This document shows positions 52,937 through 61,809 of a DNA stretch of 64,000 nucleotides, one piece after another. Both the position numbers and the translations under genes were made by a program. Each line of letters begins with the position of its first letter. Positions within the stretch are counted from its first letter, which is position 1. The DNA comes from an uncultured Maricaulis sp. GTDB lineage: Bacteria > Pseudomonadota > Alphaproteobacteria > Caulobacterales > Maricaulaceae. The notes under the pieces were generated by a model. It was not told where the DNA came from and ran no database searches. It saw only the letters and a program-made list of their open reading frames with translations. The stretch spans positions 1 to 64,000 of the forward strand of contig NZ_CAJQOO010000008.1 of NCBI RefSeq assembly GCF_905480005.1, in the 5' to 3' direction.

Positions 52937-53383
52937 ATGACCATCTATGTCGATGCCGATGCCTGCCCGGTGAAGGATGAAATCATCCGTGTCGGTGAGC
53001 GCCACCGATGCGAAATGCTCTTTGTCTGTGATGGTGGACTGAGACGTCCCAATTCGCCGTGGGCGCGCCTGGTGATCGTCGAAGGCAAGCTCGATGCCGC
53101 CGATGACTGGATTGCCGAGCATATCGGGCCGGGCGATGTCTTTGTCACAGCGGACATCCCGCTGGCCGACCGTTGCATCAAGGCCGGCGCGATCGGCATT
53201 GATCCGCGCGGCAAGCTGTGGACAGAGGACAATATCGGGGCCTCGCTGGCGACCCGAAACCTGATGACCGATCTACGGGAGACCGGCGCCATGACCTCTG
53301 GTGCCAGACCCTTTGGCCCGAAAGACCGCTCTGCCTTCCTTGACGGAATGGAACGTGTCATGCGCGCGGCGGCAGCCCGATAG
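52937..53383 (+). CDS. YaiI/YqxD-family protein (DUF188)
   Basis: 148 residues, matching the UPF0178 family: [43 protein letters not shown] and ending with [17 protein letters not shown]. The PIN-like [10 protein letters not shown] site suggests a nuclease or metal site, not proven. Three bp after the M14 peptidase stop, so probably co-transcribed. Confidence 0.93.
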   Translation: MTIYVDADACPVKDEIIRVGERHRCEMLFVCDGGLRRPNSPWARLVIVEGKLDAADDWIAEHIGPGDVFVTADIPLADRCIKAGAIGIDPRGKLWTEDNIGASLATRNLMTDLRETGAMTSGARPFGPKDRSAFLDGMERVMRAAAAR

Positions 53384-53504
53384 CCGACAAAGCCCCGTTA
53401 TGCGCACACATTTGCGTGGGAACGTCTTGACGTGCACGGCAAGGCCCTCAGGATAGCAAACGATAGCCAATCCTGCCTTGAGCGGCAGATGGGGAGAAAT
53501 GATC

Positions 53505-55367
53505 ATGAAACGATTGATGGCAGGCGTCGCATCCGGCGCCGTTTTGGCCGTACTGGCCGGTTGCAGCGCGCCGACAGACACGCCGGCCGCTGGCGATGAT
53601 AGCCAGGCTGCGAATACACCCGGTGAGACAGCCGTGACAGTGGCCGATGCAGGCCGCTTTCTGACCGATGCGGAAAGCGAGCTGCGGGAGTTCAGCGAAT
53701 TCGGCGCCCGCACGGCCTGGGTGCAGAATAACTTCATCACCTATGACACCAACTGGCTGCTCGAGCGCATGTCGACCCAGGGCACGGAAATGGCTGTGCG
53801 CCTGGCCACCGAGACCGCGCGCTATAATGAGCTCGACCTGTCGACCGAGATGGCGCGCAAGATGAACGTCCTGCGGGCCGGCATCACCCTGCCCGCCCCG
53901 TCGGACAGCGCCGCTGCCGCCCGTCTGTCCGAACTGACAACGCGCATGGGCTCGGCCTATTCCACCGGCCTGATGGAGATCGACGGCGAGATGGTCGATC
54001 ACAATGAGCTGGAAAACATCATGCGGACCAGCCGTGACCCTGAATTCCTGTCGCACGTCTGGGCTGGCTGGCGGGACAGCTATGCACCCGACCAGATGGC
54101 GACGGATTATGCCGAAATGGTTGATATCGCCAATGCCGGCGCCCGCGATCTGGGCTTCTCCGACCTCGCGGAAATGTGGCTCTCGAACTACGACATGCCG
54201 GCCGCCGAGATGGAAGCGGAAGTCGAGCGTCTCTGGGGACAGGTCGAACCGCTTTACGAGCAGCTTCACTGCTATGTCCGTGACGATCTCAGCGAGCTTT
54301 ATGGCGAAGACGTCCAGTCGGCCGACGGCCCGATCCGGGCTGACCTGCTTGGTAATATGTGGGCCCAGTCCTGGGCGGCGCTCAGCGATGTCGCCTCGGT
54401 CAGCGATGCGGGTCCGGCCTATGACCTGACCCAGCTACTGGTCGATGCCGAATATGATCCCATCCGGATGACGGAAACCGCTGAGACCTTCTTCACGTCA
54501 CTGGGGATGGCAGAGCTTCCGGACACGTTCTGGGACCGCTCCTTGATCACCCAGCCGCGCGATCGCCAGGTCGCCTGTCACGCCTCGGCCTGGAATCTGG
54601 ACAGCGAGGAAGATCTCCGCATCAAGATGTGCACACGCGTGAATGCGGACGATTTCGTCACCGTGCACCACGAGCTGGGACACAATTTCTATCAACGTGC
54701 CTATAATGATCAGGACTTCCTGTTCCAGGGCGGTGCCCATGACGGTTTCCACGAAGCCATTGGTGATTTCATCGCCCTGTCGGTGACGCCGGATTATCTG
54801 GTTCAGATCGGTCTGCTTGAGGCCGCTGATGTCCCTGACGCTTCCGCCGATCTCGGCCTGCTGATGGATACGGCGCTCGACAAGATCGCCTTCCTGCCCT
54901 TCGCGGTGATGATGGATCAGTGGCGCTGGCGTGTGCTGCGCGGCGAGATCCAGCCGGAAAACTACAATGAAGCCTGGTGGGAATTGCGCGAAAGCTATCA
55001 GGGTATTGTCCCGCCGGTGGATCGTGGCGCCAATGCCTTCGACCCGGGGTCAAAATACCATATCGCGAATAACGTGCCCTATCTGCGCTACTTCCTGAGC
55101 TTCATCATGCAGTTCCAGTTCCACGAAGCGGCTTGTGAGATGGCTGGCTGGGAAGGGCCTCTGCACCGTTGCTCGATCTACGGCAATGAAGAAGTCGGCG
55201 CGCGCTTCAACGCAATGATGGAAATGGGCGCCAGCCAGCCCTGGCCGGACGCGCTGGAGGCCTTTACCGGTACCCGCGAGATGGATGGCTCTGCCATCAT
55301 CGCCTACTTCCAGCCTCTGATGACGCATCTGGAAGAGCAGAACGCCACACGCGATTGCGGCTGGTAA
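53505..55367 (+). CDS. M2-family peptidyl-dipeptidase lipoprotein (ACE-like)
   Basis: 620 residues. Lipoprotein signal MKRLMAGVASGAVLAVLAGC. Zinc site VHHELGHNFY at about residue 390 with the third ligand in DGFHEAIGD. The ending VPYLRYFLSFIMQFQFHEAAC and GSKYHIANNVPY match angiotensin-converting-enzyme homologues. Removes dipeptides from peptide C-termini in the periplasm. The ATG at 53505 is selected over 53499 because of spacing from GGGGAGA. Followed by a strong terminator. Confidence 0.92.
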   Translation: MKRLMAGVASGAVLAVLAGCSAPTDTPAAGDDSQAANTPGETAVTVADAGRFLTDAESELREFSEFGARTAWVQNNFITYDTNWLLERMSTQGTEMAVRLATETARYNELDLSTEMARKMNVLRAGITLPAPSDSAAAARLSELTTRMGSAYSTGLMEIDGEMVDHNELENIMRTSRDPEFLSHVWAGWRDSYAPDQMATDYAEMVDIANAGARDLGFSDLAEMWLSNYDMPAAEMEAEVERLWGQVEPLYEQLHCYVRDDLSELYGEDVQSADGPIRADLLGNMWAQSWAALSDVASVSDAGPAYDLTQLLVDAEYDPIRMTETAETFFTSLGMAELPDTFWDRSLITQPRDRQVACHASAWNLDSEEDLRIKMCTRVNADDFVTVHHELGHNFYQRAYNDQDFLFQGGAHDGFHEAIGDFIALSVTPDYLVQIGLLEAADVPDASADLGLLMDTALDKIAFLPFAVMMDQWRWRVLRGEIQPENYNEAWWELRESYQGIVPPVDRGANAFDPGSKYHIANNVPYLRYFLSFIMQFQFHEAACEMAGWEGPLHRCSIYGNEEVGARFNAMMEMGASQPWPDALEAFTGTREMDGSAIIAYFQPLMTHLEEQNATRDCGW

Positions 55368-55390
55368 GCGACTTCAATCGACACGCTGAA

Positions 55391-55419
55391 AAGGCGGCTC
55401 CTCCCGGGGCCGCCTTTTT
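55391..55419. terminator. Rho-independent terminator
   Basis: AAGGCGGC (55391-55398) and GCCGCCTT (55409-55416) form a perfect 8-bp stem, 10-nt loop, then TTT(TT). It lies between two convergent genes and can serve both, as AA precede the stem on the other side. Confidence 0.85.
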
Positions 55420-55426
55420 GCGTGGG

Positions 55427-56011
55427 CTATCCGCCGAGGAAGACGCGTTCGATGCTCCACCACAGCGCCATCAGCGCAATCAGCCCGGAGGCGATCCGGA
55501 CCAGCCATGGATACCAGGCGGCGTCGGCAAACCGGTGCAATGCCAGCCAGCACGCGGCGATGATTGTCAGTTGCCCGGCTTCGACTCCGACATTGAAGCT
55601 CAACAGCGAGGGCAGGATCTGGTCCTGCGGCAGGCCGTAATCGGTGAGGACACCGGCGAAGCCCAGACCATGGAAGAGACCGAAGCCGAAAACGATCGCC
55701 GGGCGCCAGCGAGGCATGTCCTTGAAGACCAGATTCTCGATCGCCACAAAGGCGATGGACAGGGCAATGATCGGCTCGACAATTGCGGCATCGAGACTGA
55801 CATAACCGAGGACGGCAAGGCCCAGCGTGATCGTGTGCGCGAGGGTGAAGGCCGATATCTGCCAGATCAGCGGCCTGATGCGTGTCGAGGCAAAGAAGAG
55901 CGCGAGCACAAAAAGGATATGGTCCAGTCCGCGCGGCAGGATGTGGATATAGCCCTGCTGCAGATAGAGCCCGATGACATCCCACACTGTCTGTTCGCTT
56001 GCGGCTTCCAT
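55427..56011 (-). CDS. HupE/UreJ-family membrane protein
   Basis: 194 residues with six to seven hydrophobic segments. HupE/UreJ_2 features: YIHILPRGLDHILFVLALFF with the conserved His-Asp-His, ISAFTLAHTITLGLAVLG, and FGFGLFHGLGFAGVL. Such proteins are assumed to move nickel or other metals, or are found in envelope roles. The ATG at 56011 has GGGGAGG 5 bp before it. Downstream of the terminator shared with the M2 peptidase. Confidence 0.87.
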   Translation of the reverse strand: MEAASEQTVWDVIGLYLQQGYIHILPRGLDHILFVLALFFASTRIRPLIWQISAFTLAHTITLGLAVLGYVSLDAAIVEPIIALSIAFVAIENLVFKDMPRWRPAIVFGFGLFHGLGFAGVLTDYGLPQDQILPSLLSFNVGVEAGQLTIIAACWLALHRFADAAWYPWLVRIASGLIALMALWWSIERVFLGG

Positions 56012-56174
56012 CGCCACCTCCCCGGAAGTTCCGCGGCAAGCTAGGCAAGCCCCGGGCCGGCTTCAAGCGTCGCGCGCGGTTGCCAGTACGCCGACTTAAC
56101 CCCTACACCTTCGACAACGACGACGGTGCCGGCGAGTCGCTCAGGCTTGCGGCCGGAGAACGGGGAGTATCGGT

Positions 56175-57023
56175 ATGAGCGAGACGTTTTCGTCCCGGGT
56201 GGACGTGTCCGGCGAGGACATTCACTGGGACTTCAAGGACGAGATGTCCTATGGCGGCTATCTCGCGCTCGACACCCTGCTCGCCGCGCAAAAACCGTTG
56301 ACCGATGAGCATGACGAAATGCTGTTCGTGGTCATCCATCATGTCGCCGAGCTCTGGATGAAACTCGTTCTCCACGAGACCGAAGCCGCAATGGGCGATC
56401 TGTGCCGTGATGATGCCGGTCCAGCGCTCAAGAAATTCGCCCGCGTCAGCCGTATCCAGGAGCAGTTGATCCAGGCCTGGGATGTTCTCGCGACCATGAC
56501 CCCGGCCGATTATCTGGCCTTCCGGGACAAGCTCGGCGCATCATCCGGCTTCCAGTCCTTCCAGTATCGAACGCTGGAATACCGTCTCGGCAACAAGAAT
56601 GCCGCCCTTGCCCGCGTCCATGCCAGCAATCCGCCCGCGCGCACGATGGTGGAAGGCGCCCTGAACGCGCCGAGCCTGTGGGATGAAACCCTGCGCTGGC
56701 TCAGCCGCAAGGGCTATGACATCCCCGCCGACAAGCTCGAGCGTGACTGGTCCGAGCCCTATGAGGCGAGCGAGGCGGTCGAAGACATCTGGCGCACGAT
56801 CTACCGCGATAGCGACACCCATTGGGAGGCCTATGAGCTGGGCGAAAAACTCGTCGATCTCGAGCATAAATTCCAGCAATGGCGTTTCAACCACATGAAA
56901 ACCGTCGAGCGGATTATCGGCTATCGCCGCGGAACGGGCGGGACGGGCGGCGTGTCCTACCTGGTAAAGGCGCTCGATCTCCGCTTCTTCCCGGAAATCT
57001 GGACCGTCCGGACCTCGCTCTGA
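56175..57023 (+). CDS. kynA: Tryptophan 2,3-dioxygenase
   Basis: Haem dioxygenase that opens L-tryptophan to N-formylkynurenine. 282 residues: MSYGGYLALDTLLAAQKPLTD, DEMLFVVIHHVAELWMKLVLHET, and GASSGFQSFQYRTLE. The haem axial His lies in HMKTVERIIGYRRGTGGTGGVSYL. First of a kynA-kynB-kynU operon; kynB begins 5 bp after it. Confidence 0.96.
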   Translation: MSETFSSRVDVSGEDIHWDFKDEMSYGGYLALDTLLAAQKPLTDEHDEMLFVVIHHVAELWMKLVLHETEAAMGDLCRDDAGPALKKFARVSRIQEQLIQAWDVLATMTPADYLAFRDKLGASSGFQSFQYRTLEYRLGNKNAALARVHASNPPARTMVEGALNAPSLWDETLRWLSRKGYDIPADKLERDWSEPYEASEAVEDIWRTIYRDSDTHWEAYELGEKLVDLEHKFQQWRFNHMKTVERIIGYRRGTGGTGGVSYLVKALDLRFFPEIWTVRTSL

Positions 57024-57028
57024 TCGCC

Positions 57029-57658
57029 ATGGCCAAGCTCTGGGACATCTCTCAAACCCTGCGCGCCGGTTTGCCCGTCTGGCCCGGCGACACCGCATTC
57101 GCCTGCGATGAAGTCTGGACTATCGGGCCTGATTGCCCGGTCCGGGTCTCGCGCCTGACCTTGTCGACCCACAGCGGTGCCCATGCCGATGCGCCCAGCC
57201 ATTATGACCCCGCCGGGGATGACATGGCGGCGGCGGACATCGCCCTCTATGTCGGGCCCTGCCGCCTGATCACGGCGCAAGGCAATAGCGCCCATGTCCG
57301 TCCGGAGGATATTGATTGGGCGATTATCGGCCCGGCGGAGCGCGTACTGATCCGCACCTATTCGCATTTCCCCCATGAGACATGGGACAGTCGGTTTCGG
57401 GCCATTCACGCGGACACGATCACGGCACTGGCTGCCGCCGGATGCCGGCTCGTCGGATTGGACTCGGCCTCGCTGGACCCCGAAACCTCCAAGACAATGG
57501 ACGCTCACCATGCAGTGAAGCGACATGGCATGCGGATATTGGAAGGGCTCGTCTTCGACGACGTTCCGGACGGTGCCTATGAATTGATCGCCCTGCCCCT
57601 GAAGATTGCCGGCGCCGATGCCGCGCCGGTCCGGGCTGTGCTGAGAGAGCTGACATGA
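57029..57658 (+). CDS. kynB: Kynurenine formamidase
   Basis: Hydrolyses N-formylkynurenine to kynurenine and formate. 209 residues, cyclase-family metal hydrolase: WDISQTLRAGLPVWPGDTAF, LTLSTHSGAHADAPSHY (the H-x-G-x-H-x-D metal site), RTYSHFPHETWD and AHHAVKRHGMRILEGL. The start at 57029 follows kynA by 5 bp; the stop overlaps the kynU start. Confidence 0.94.
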   Translation: MAKLWDISQTLRAGLPVWPGDTAFACDEVWTIGPDCPVRVSRLTLSTHSGAHADAPSHYDPAGDDMAAADIALYVGPCRLITAQGNSAHVRPEDIDWAIIGPAERVLIRTYSHFPHETWDSRFRAIHADTITALAAAGCRLVGLDSASLDPETSKTMDAHHAVKRHGMRILEGLVFDDVPDGAYELIALPLKIAGADAAPVRAVLRELT

Positions 57659-58884
57659 AAACACGCGACGATATCAAGGCCCTCGATGCCGCCGATCCCC
57701 TGACGGGCTTCAAATCCCGTTTCGACCTGCCCGATGGTGTCATCTATCTGGACGGTAATTCGCTCGGCGCGCGACCCGCCAGTGTCCCGGCTCGCATGGA
57801 ACAGGTCCTGCAGCAGGAATGGGGCGAGGACCTGATCCGGTCCTGGAATACGCATGACTGGATCAATGCCCCGCGCCGGCTGGGTGCCAAGATTGCCAGA
57901 CTGATCGGTGCAGACGCCGATGAAGTGCTGGCTGGCGAATCGACCTCCGTGAATATTTTCAAAGCCTTGTGCGCCTGTCTTCAACTTGCACCGCAGCGAT
58001 CCGTCATCCTTTCGGAAACCGGAAATTTCCCGACAGACGCCTATATGATGGAGGGGCTGGCGACACTTTCGGGCGGCCGCATCCGGCAGCGCCTGGTCGA
58101 GACATCCGAGCTCGCCAACGCGCTCGATGACGAGGTCGCGGCATTGCTCCTGACGCACACGAATTACAAGTCGGGACGCCTTCACGACATGAAGGCATTG
58201 ACCGGCCTGGCCCAGGCCAGGGGCATTCCGGTGATCTGGGATCTCAGCCATTCAGCCGGCGCCCTTCCCGTTGAACTCAATACCTGCGGTGCCGATTTTG
58301 CCGTTGGCTGCGGCTATAAATACCTCAATGGCGGCCCGGGTGCGCCAGCCTTTCTCTTCGTGGCCAAACGCCATCAGGAAACGGTGTCGCCCGTCCTCTC
58401 AGGATGGCTGGGCCATGCCCGCCCCTTTGCGTTCGAAGAGCATTATGCGCCGGCGCCGGGCATTGACCGCTTCCAGTGCGGAACGCCGGCCATTCTCGGC
58501 ATGGCAGCGCTGGAGTGCGGCCTCGACATCATGCTGGAAGCCGACATGGACGCGATCCGGGCCAAGTCACAGGCCTTGGGCGATCTATTCATTGAGCAGG
58601 TCGAAGGCAGGCTGGACGGGTTCGAGCTGCGCAGCCCGCGTGACCCGGCGCAGCGCGGTTCGCAGGTCTCCTTCGCCCATCCGGACGGCTATCCGATCAT
58701 GCAGGCCCTGATCGCGCGCGGCGTGATCGGTGACTTCCGCGCGCCGGATATTCTGCGCTTCGGGTTCACGCCGCTTTATGTGGGCTATGAGGATGTTGCC
58801 CGGGCTGTGGATCATCTGGTCGAGGTCATGACCGCGCAGGAGTGGCGAGAGCCCCGCTTCAACCAGCGAGCCGCGGTCACTTGA
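57655..58884 (+). CDS. kynU: Kynureninase
   Basis: PLP enzyme splitting kynurenine to anthranilate and alanine. 409 residues. FRSRFDLP-type start, VIYLDGNSLGARPASVPARM, and SHSAGALPVELN. The PLP Lys is at about position 222 in VGCGYKYLNGGPGAPAFLF. The end GFTPLYVGYEDVARAVDHL is typical. Overlaps kynB by 4 bp. Confidence 0.95.
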   Translation: MKTRDDIKALDAADPLTGFKSRFDLPDGVIYLDGNSLGARPASVPARMEQVLQQEWGEDLIRSWNTHDWINAPRRLGAKIARLIGADADEVLAGESTSVNIFKALCACLQLAPQRSVILSETGNFPTDAYMMEGLATLSGGRIRQRLVETSELANALDDEVAALLLTHTNYKSGRLHDMKALTGLAQARGIPVIWDLSHSAGALPVELNTCGADFAVGCGYKYLNGGPGAPAFLFVAKRHQETVSPVLSGWLGHARPFAFEEHYAPAPGIDRFQCGTPAILGMAALECGLDIMLEADMDAIRAKSQALGDLFIEQVEGRLDGFELRSPRDPAQRGSQVSFAHPDGYPIMQALIARGVIGDFRAPDILRFGFTPLYVGYEDVARAVDHLVEVMTAQEWREPRFNQRAAVT

Positions 58885-59018
58885 GCCCAGCCGAATTTCG
58901 CACTGGCGAAGGCCCGTCGAGCCTGTCACACAGGCGCTTCAACCGGCCTCGACTTGCCGATACTGTCCCACCAGCCCTGCCGCTTTGATCGCGGCCGCTT
59001 GAGCCCGAGGAGTTTTCC

Positions 59019-59285
59019 ATGCGCCAGTTCTACGTCTTCATCAAATGCGAGCTCGGCCACACCTATGACGTTGCGGCCAAACTGGTCGACAATCTCGACG
59101 AGGCCCCCATGGTCCACTCCATCTCCGGCGCATTCGACCTGCTGGCCCGCTTCACGCTCCAGGACGAGGCCGATATCGGTCGTTTCGTGAATCAGAAGGT
59201 GCAGACCATCGCGGGCATCAAGGATACGCAGACCATCATCTGCTTCAACGCCTTCACGCGCGATCAGGGTCTGGGAGACGACTAG
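59019..59285 (+). CDS. Stand-alone Lrp/AsnC ligand-binding domain (RAM) protein
   Basis: 88 residues with no HTH: YVFIKCELGHTYDVAAKLVDN, SGAFDLLARFTLQDEADIGRFVNQK, and TIAGIKDTQTIICFNAF, i.e. one RAM/ACT-like fold only. Such proteins bind amino acids and can regulate enzymes or partner regulators. GAGG lies about 5 bp before the ATG. Placed between the kyn operon and serine dehydratase, so an amino-acid sensing role is plausible but unproven. Confidence 0.88.
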   Translation: MRQFYVFIKCELGHTYDVAAKLVDNLDEAPMVHSISGAFDLLARFTLQDEADIGRFVNQKVQTIAGIKDTQTIICFNAFTRDQGLGDD

Positions 59286-59340
59286 TCGAGCGTCAACGAC
59301 GCGTCCCTACCTTCATCATCGCAACTCAGCGAGTACCGCC

Positions 59341-60726
59341 ATGCATTTCGGTGTTTTCGACCTTTTCAAGATCGGCGTCGGCCCATCCAGCTCGCACACC
59401 GTCGGGCCGATGAAGGCCGGCAAGGTCTTCGTCGAGCGCGTGATGGCGGAAGAGGCGCAGCGCCCGATCGCACGCCTGCAGACCGAACTCTACGGATCCC
59501 TGGCCCTGACCGGGCTGGGCCATGGCACAGACACGGCCGTCCTCCTGGGACTGGAAGGCCATGATCCGGCGCGGATCAATCCGGACACCATCCCGGACCG
59601 ACTTGCGCGCATCCGCTCCGAACACACACTCCGCCTCAGCGATGGTCGGCAGATTGCGTTCGAGGAGCGCAAGGATCTCGATTTCCGCGGTGATATCCGC
59701 CTTCCCTTCCATTCCAATGCGCTCAAATTCCGGGCTCTCGATGACGCCGGCGAGATCATCCGCGAGGAGATCTGGTATTCGATCGGCGGCGGCTTCGTGA
59801 TCGACGAACACGAGGCGGGGCGCAATTCCGCCGCTGATGTGAAGGAAGGCGAACCCTATCCTTTCAACTCGGCCGCAGAACTGCTGGAGATCGGCGAGCG
59901 CACGGGCCTGTCCATCTATCGCATCATGCTGGCCAATGAACGGACATTCCTGCCCGACGACACGATCCGCGCGGGTATTGAAGGCCTATGGCGAGCCATG
60001 GAGGACTGCATTGACCGCGGCCTCAAGCAGGATGGCGTCCTGCCTGGCGGCCTCAATGTAAAGCGTCGCGCGCCCAAGATGAATCGCGACCTGATTGCCG
60101 AGCCGGTCGATCCCAAGACGGACCCGCTCGCCGCCATGGACTGGATCAATCTGTGGGCCATGGCCGTGAACGAGGAGAACGCCGCCGGTGGACGTGTGGT
60201 GACGGCCCCCACCAATGGCGCCGCCGGGATCATTCCGGCCGTCGCGCGCTATTTCGACAAATATCACCGGGACCAGGATGATGAGGAGGCGCTGCAGCGT
60301 TTCTTCCTGACCGCCGCGGCGATCGGGTCCCTTTACAAGAAAAACGCCTCCATCTCCGGGGCTGAAGCAGGGTGTCAGGGGGAAGTTGGCGTCGCCTGCT
60401 CCATGGCCGCTGCCGCGCTCGCGGCTGCCATGGGGGCGAATAACGCCCAGATCGAGGACGCGGCTGAGATCGGCATGGAGCACAATCTCGGCCTGACCTG
60501 CGACCCGGTCGGCGGTCTCGTGCAAATTCCCTGTATTGAACGCAATGCCATTGGCGCCATCAAGGCCATCGACGCCGCGCGCCTTGCGCTTAGAGCGACC
60601 TCATCGGACATGAAGGTTTCGCTCGATCAAGTTATTGAAACGATGCGCCAGACCGGTGTCGACATGCAGGAAAAGTACAAGGAAACGAGCCAGGGCGGAC
60701 TGGCCGTGAACGTGGTCGCGTGTTGA
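59341..60726 (+). CDS. sdaA: L-serine ammonia-lyase
   Basis: Fe-S enzyme that deaminates serine to pyruvate. 461 residues. Alpha/beta domains fused in one chain: [26 protein letters not shown] at the start (SSSHT). The cluster cysteines lie in [19 protein letters not shown] and [39 protein letters not shown] is the substrate region. Pyruvate made here feeds the PDH complex. Confidence 0.96.
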   Translation: MHFGVFDLFKIGVGPSSSHTVGPMKAGKVFVERVMAEEAQRPIARLQTELYGSLALTGLGHGTDTAVLLGLEGHDPARINPDTIPDRLARIRSEHTLRLSDGRQIAFEERKDLDFRGDIRLPFHSNALKFRALDDAGEIIREEIWYSIGGGFVIDEHEAGRNSAADVKEGEPYPFNSAAELLEIGERTGLSIYRIMLANERTFLPDDTIRAGIEGLWRAMEDCIDRGLKQDGVLPGGLNVKRRAPKMNRDLIAEPVDPKTDPLAAMDWINLWAMAVNEENAAGGRVVTAPTNGAAGIIPAVARYFDKYHRDQDDEEALQRFFLTAAAIGSLYKKNASISGAEAGCQGEVGVACSMAAAALAAAMGANNAQIEDAAEIGMEHNLGLTCDPVGGLVQIPCIERNAIGAIKAIDAARLALRATSSDMKVSLDQVIETMRQTGVDMQEKYKETSQGGLAVNVVAC

Positions 60727-61788
60727 TCAGGCGTCCTCGCCGAGCTCGCTGACCGTGCGCCCCTCGGCCAGGGTTTCCGCGCCGGAGACCACGACCCGCT
60801 GGCCAATCTCCACCTCGCCATCGATCGCGATAAAGCCATCTGTCCGAACGCCGGGCACGACCGCAATCTGGTGTGCGACATCCTCTTCATCGACGACAAA
60901 GACGAAATTCCCGTTTGCCCGCAGGATAACCGCATCATATGGCGCGGCGAGTTGTGTCCGGGGTGTCTCGGTGGGCAAGGCGACCCGCGCCGCCGATCCG
61001 ATGATCCAGTCGGAGCCCTCCAGATCAATGCGAACCTCAAAAGTGCGCGAAACGGCATCGCCGACCGGGATGATTGCGCGGATCGGCGCCCGCACTGACG
61101 TGCTGTCCGACAAGGACAGCGTGACATCCATCCCGACCTGGAGATACGGCGCAACAGCCACCGGGACCTGCGCCACGGCTTCCTTGTGCTCGATATCCAC
61201 CAGGCGAGCGATATCACGCCCCGGCGCCGATAATTCACCGACCTGGATCAGGCGCTCTGCCACCCGTCCGGCGAAGGGCGCACGGATCTGTGTACGCTCC
61301 AGAGCCAGTTCGGCGCGATCGAGGGCTGAACGCGACTCGCGCGCATCCTGGACCGCAAGATCACGGGCCAGCTCGACCTCACGCAAGCGCGTGGCCGGCA
61401 CTGTGCCGTTTTCTGCCAATTGTTGATAACGCGACGCCTCGGCATTCTGATAGCTCGCATTGGCTGCGGCGCGGGTATGGCGCGCGCGGGCGGATTCAAG
61501 CTCGATACGCGCCTGGCGATCATCCATCTGGGCGATCAATCCCCCCTCTCCGACTTCATCACCGGGCTCGGCAATGAAGGTGATCCGGCCGGACGCCTCC
61601 GCGGCGATCTGGGCATCATTGCGCGACATCACGCTCGCCGGTGTGTTGATCGTCCGCGACATGTCGAGCGAGACGACTTCCGAGGTTCGAACGACGGCCG
61701 GTGGCGGCGCCTGTTGCGCCAGAGCAGCCGGGCTGGCCAGGGCCAGGGTCAGCGGCGCGAGCGCCAGGGTGAGAGTACGAGCCAGCAT
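60727..61788 (-). CDS. RND efflux periplasmic adaptor
   Basis: 353-residue membrane fusion protein with a signal peptide (MLARTLTLALAPLTLALASPAALA). Lipoyl-like flanks (QIAAEASGRITFIAEPGDEV... APFAGRVAERLIQVGELSAPG), a long alpha-helical hairpin between them, and a beta-barrel domain. It links the inner-membrane pump to an outer-membrane channel. Lies 21 bp after the permease gene on the same strand. Confidence 0.93.
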   Translation of the reverse strand: MLARTLTLALAPLTLALASPAALAQQAPPPAVVRTSEVVSLDMSRTINTPASVMSRNDAQIAAEASGRITFIAEPGDEVGEGGLIAQMDDRQARIELESARARHTRAAANASYQNAEASRYQQLAENGTVPATRLREVELARDLAVQDARESRSALDRAELALERTQIRAPFAGRVAERLIQVGELSAPGRDIARLVDIEHKEAVAQVPVAVAPYLQVGMDVTLSLSDSTSVRAPIRAIIPVGDAVSRTFEVRIDLEGSDWIIGSAARVALPTETPRTQLAAPYDAVILRANGNFVFVVDEEDVAHQIAVVPGVRTDGFIAIDGEVEIGQRVVVSGAETLAEGRTVSELGEDA

Positions 61789-61809
61789 GGTGTGTCTCCG
61801 CAGATCAGC

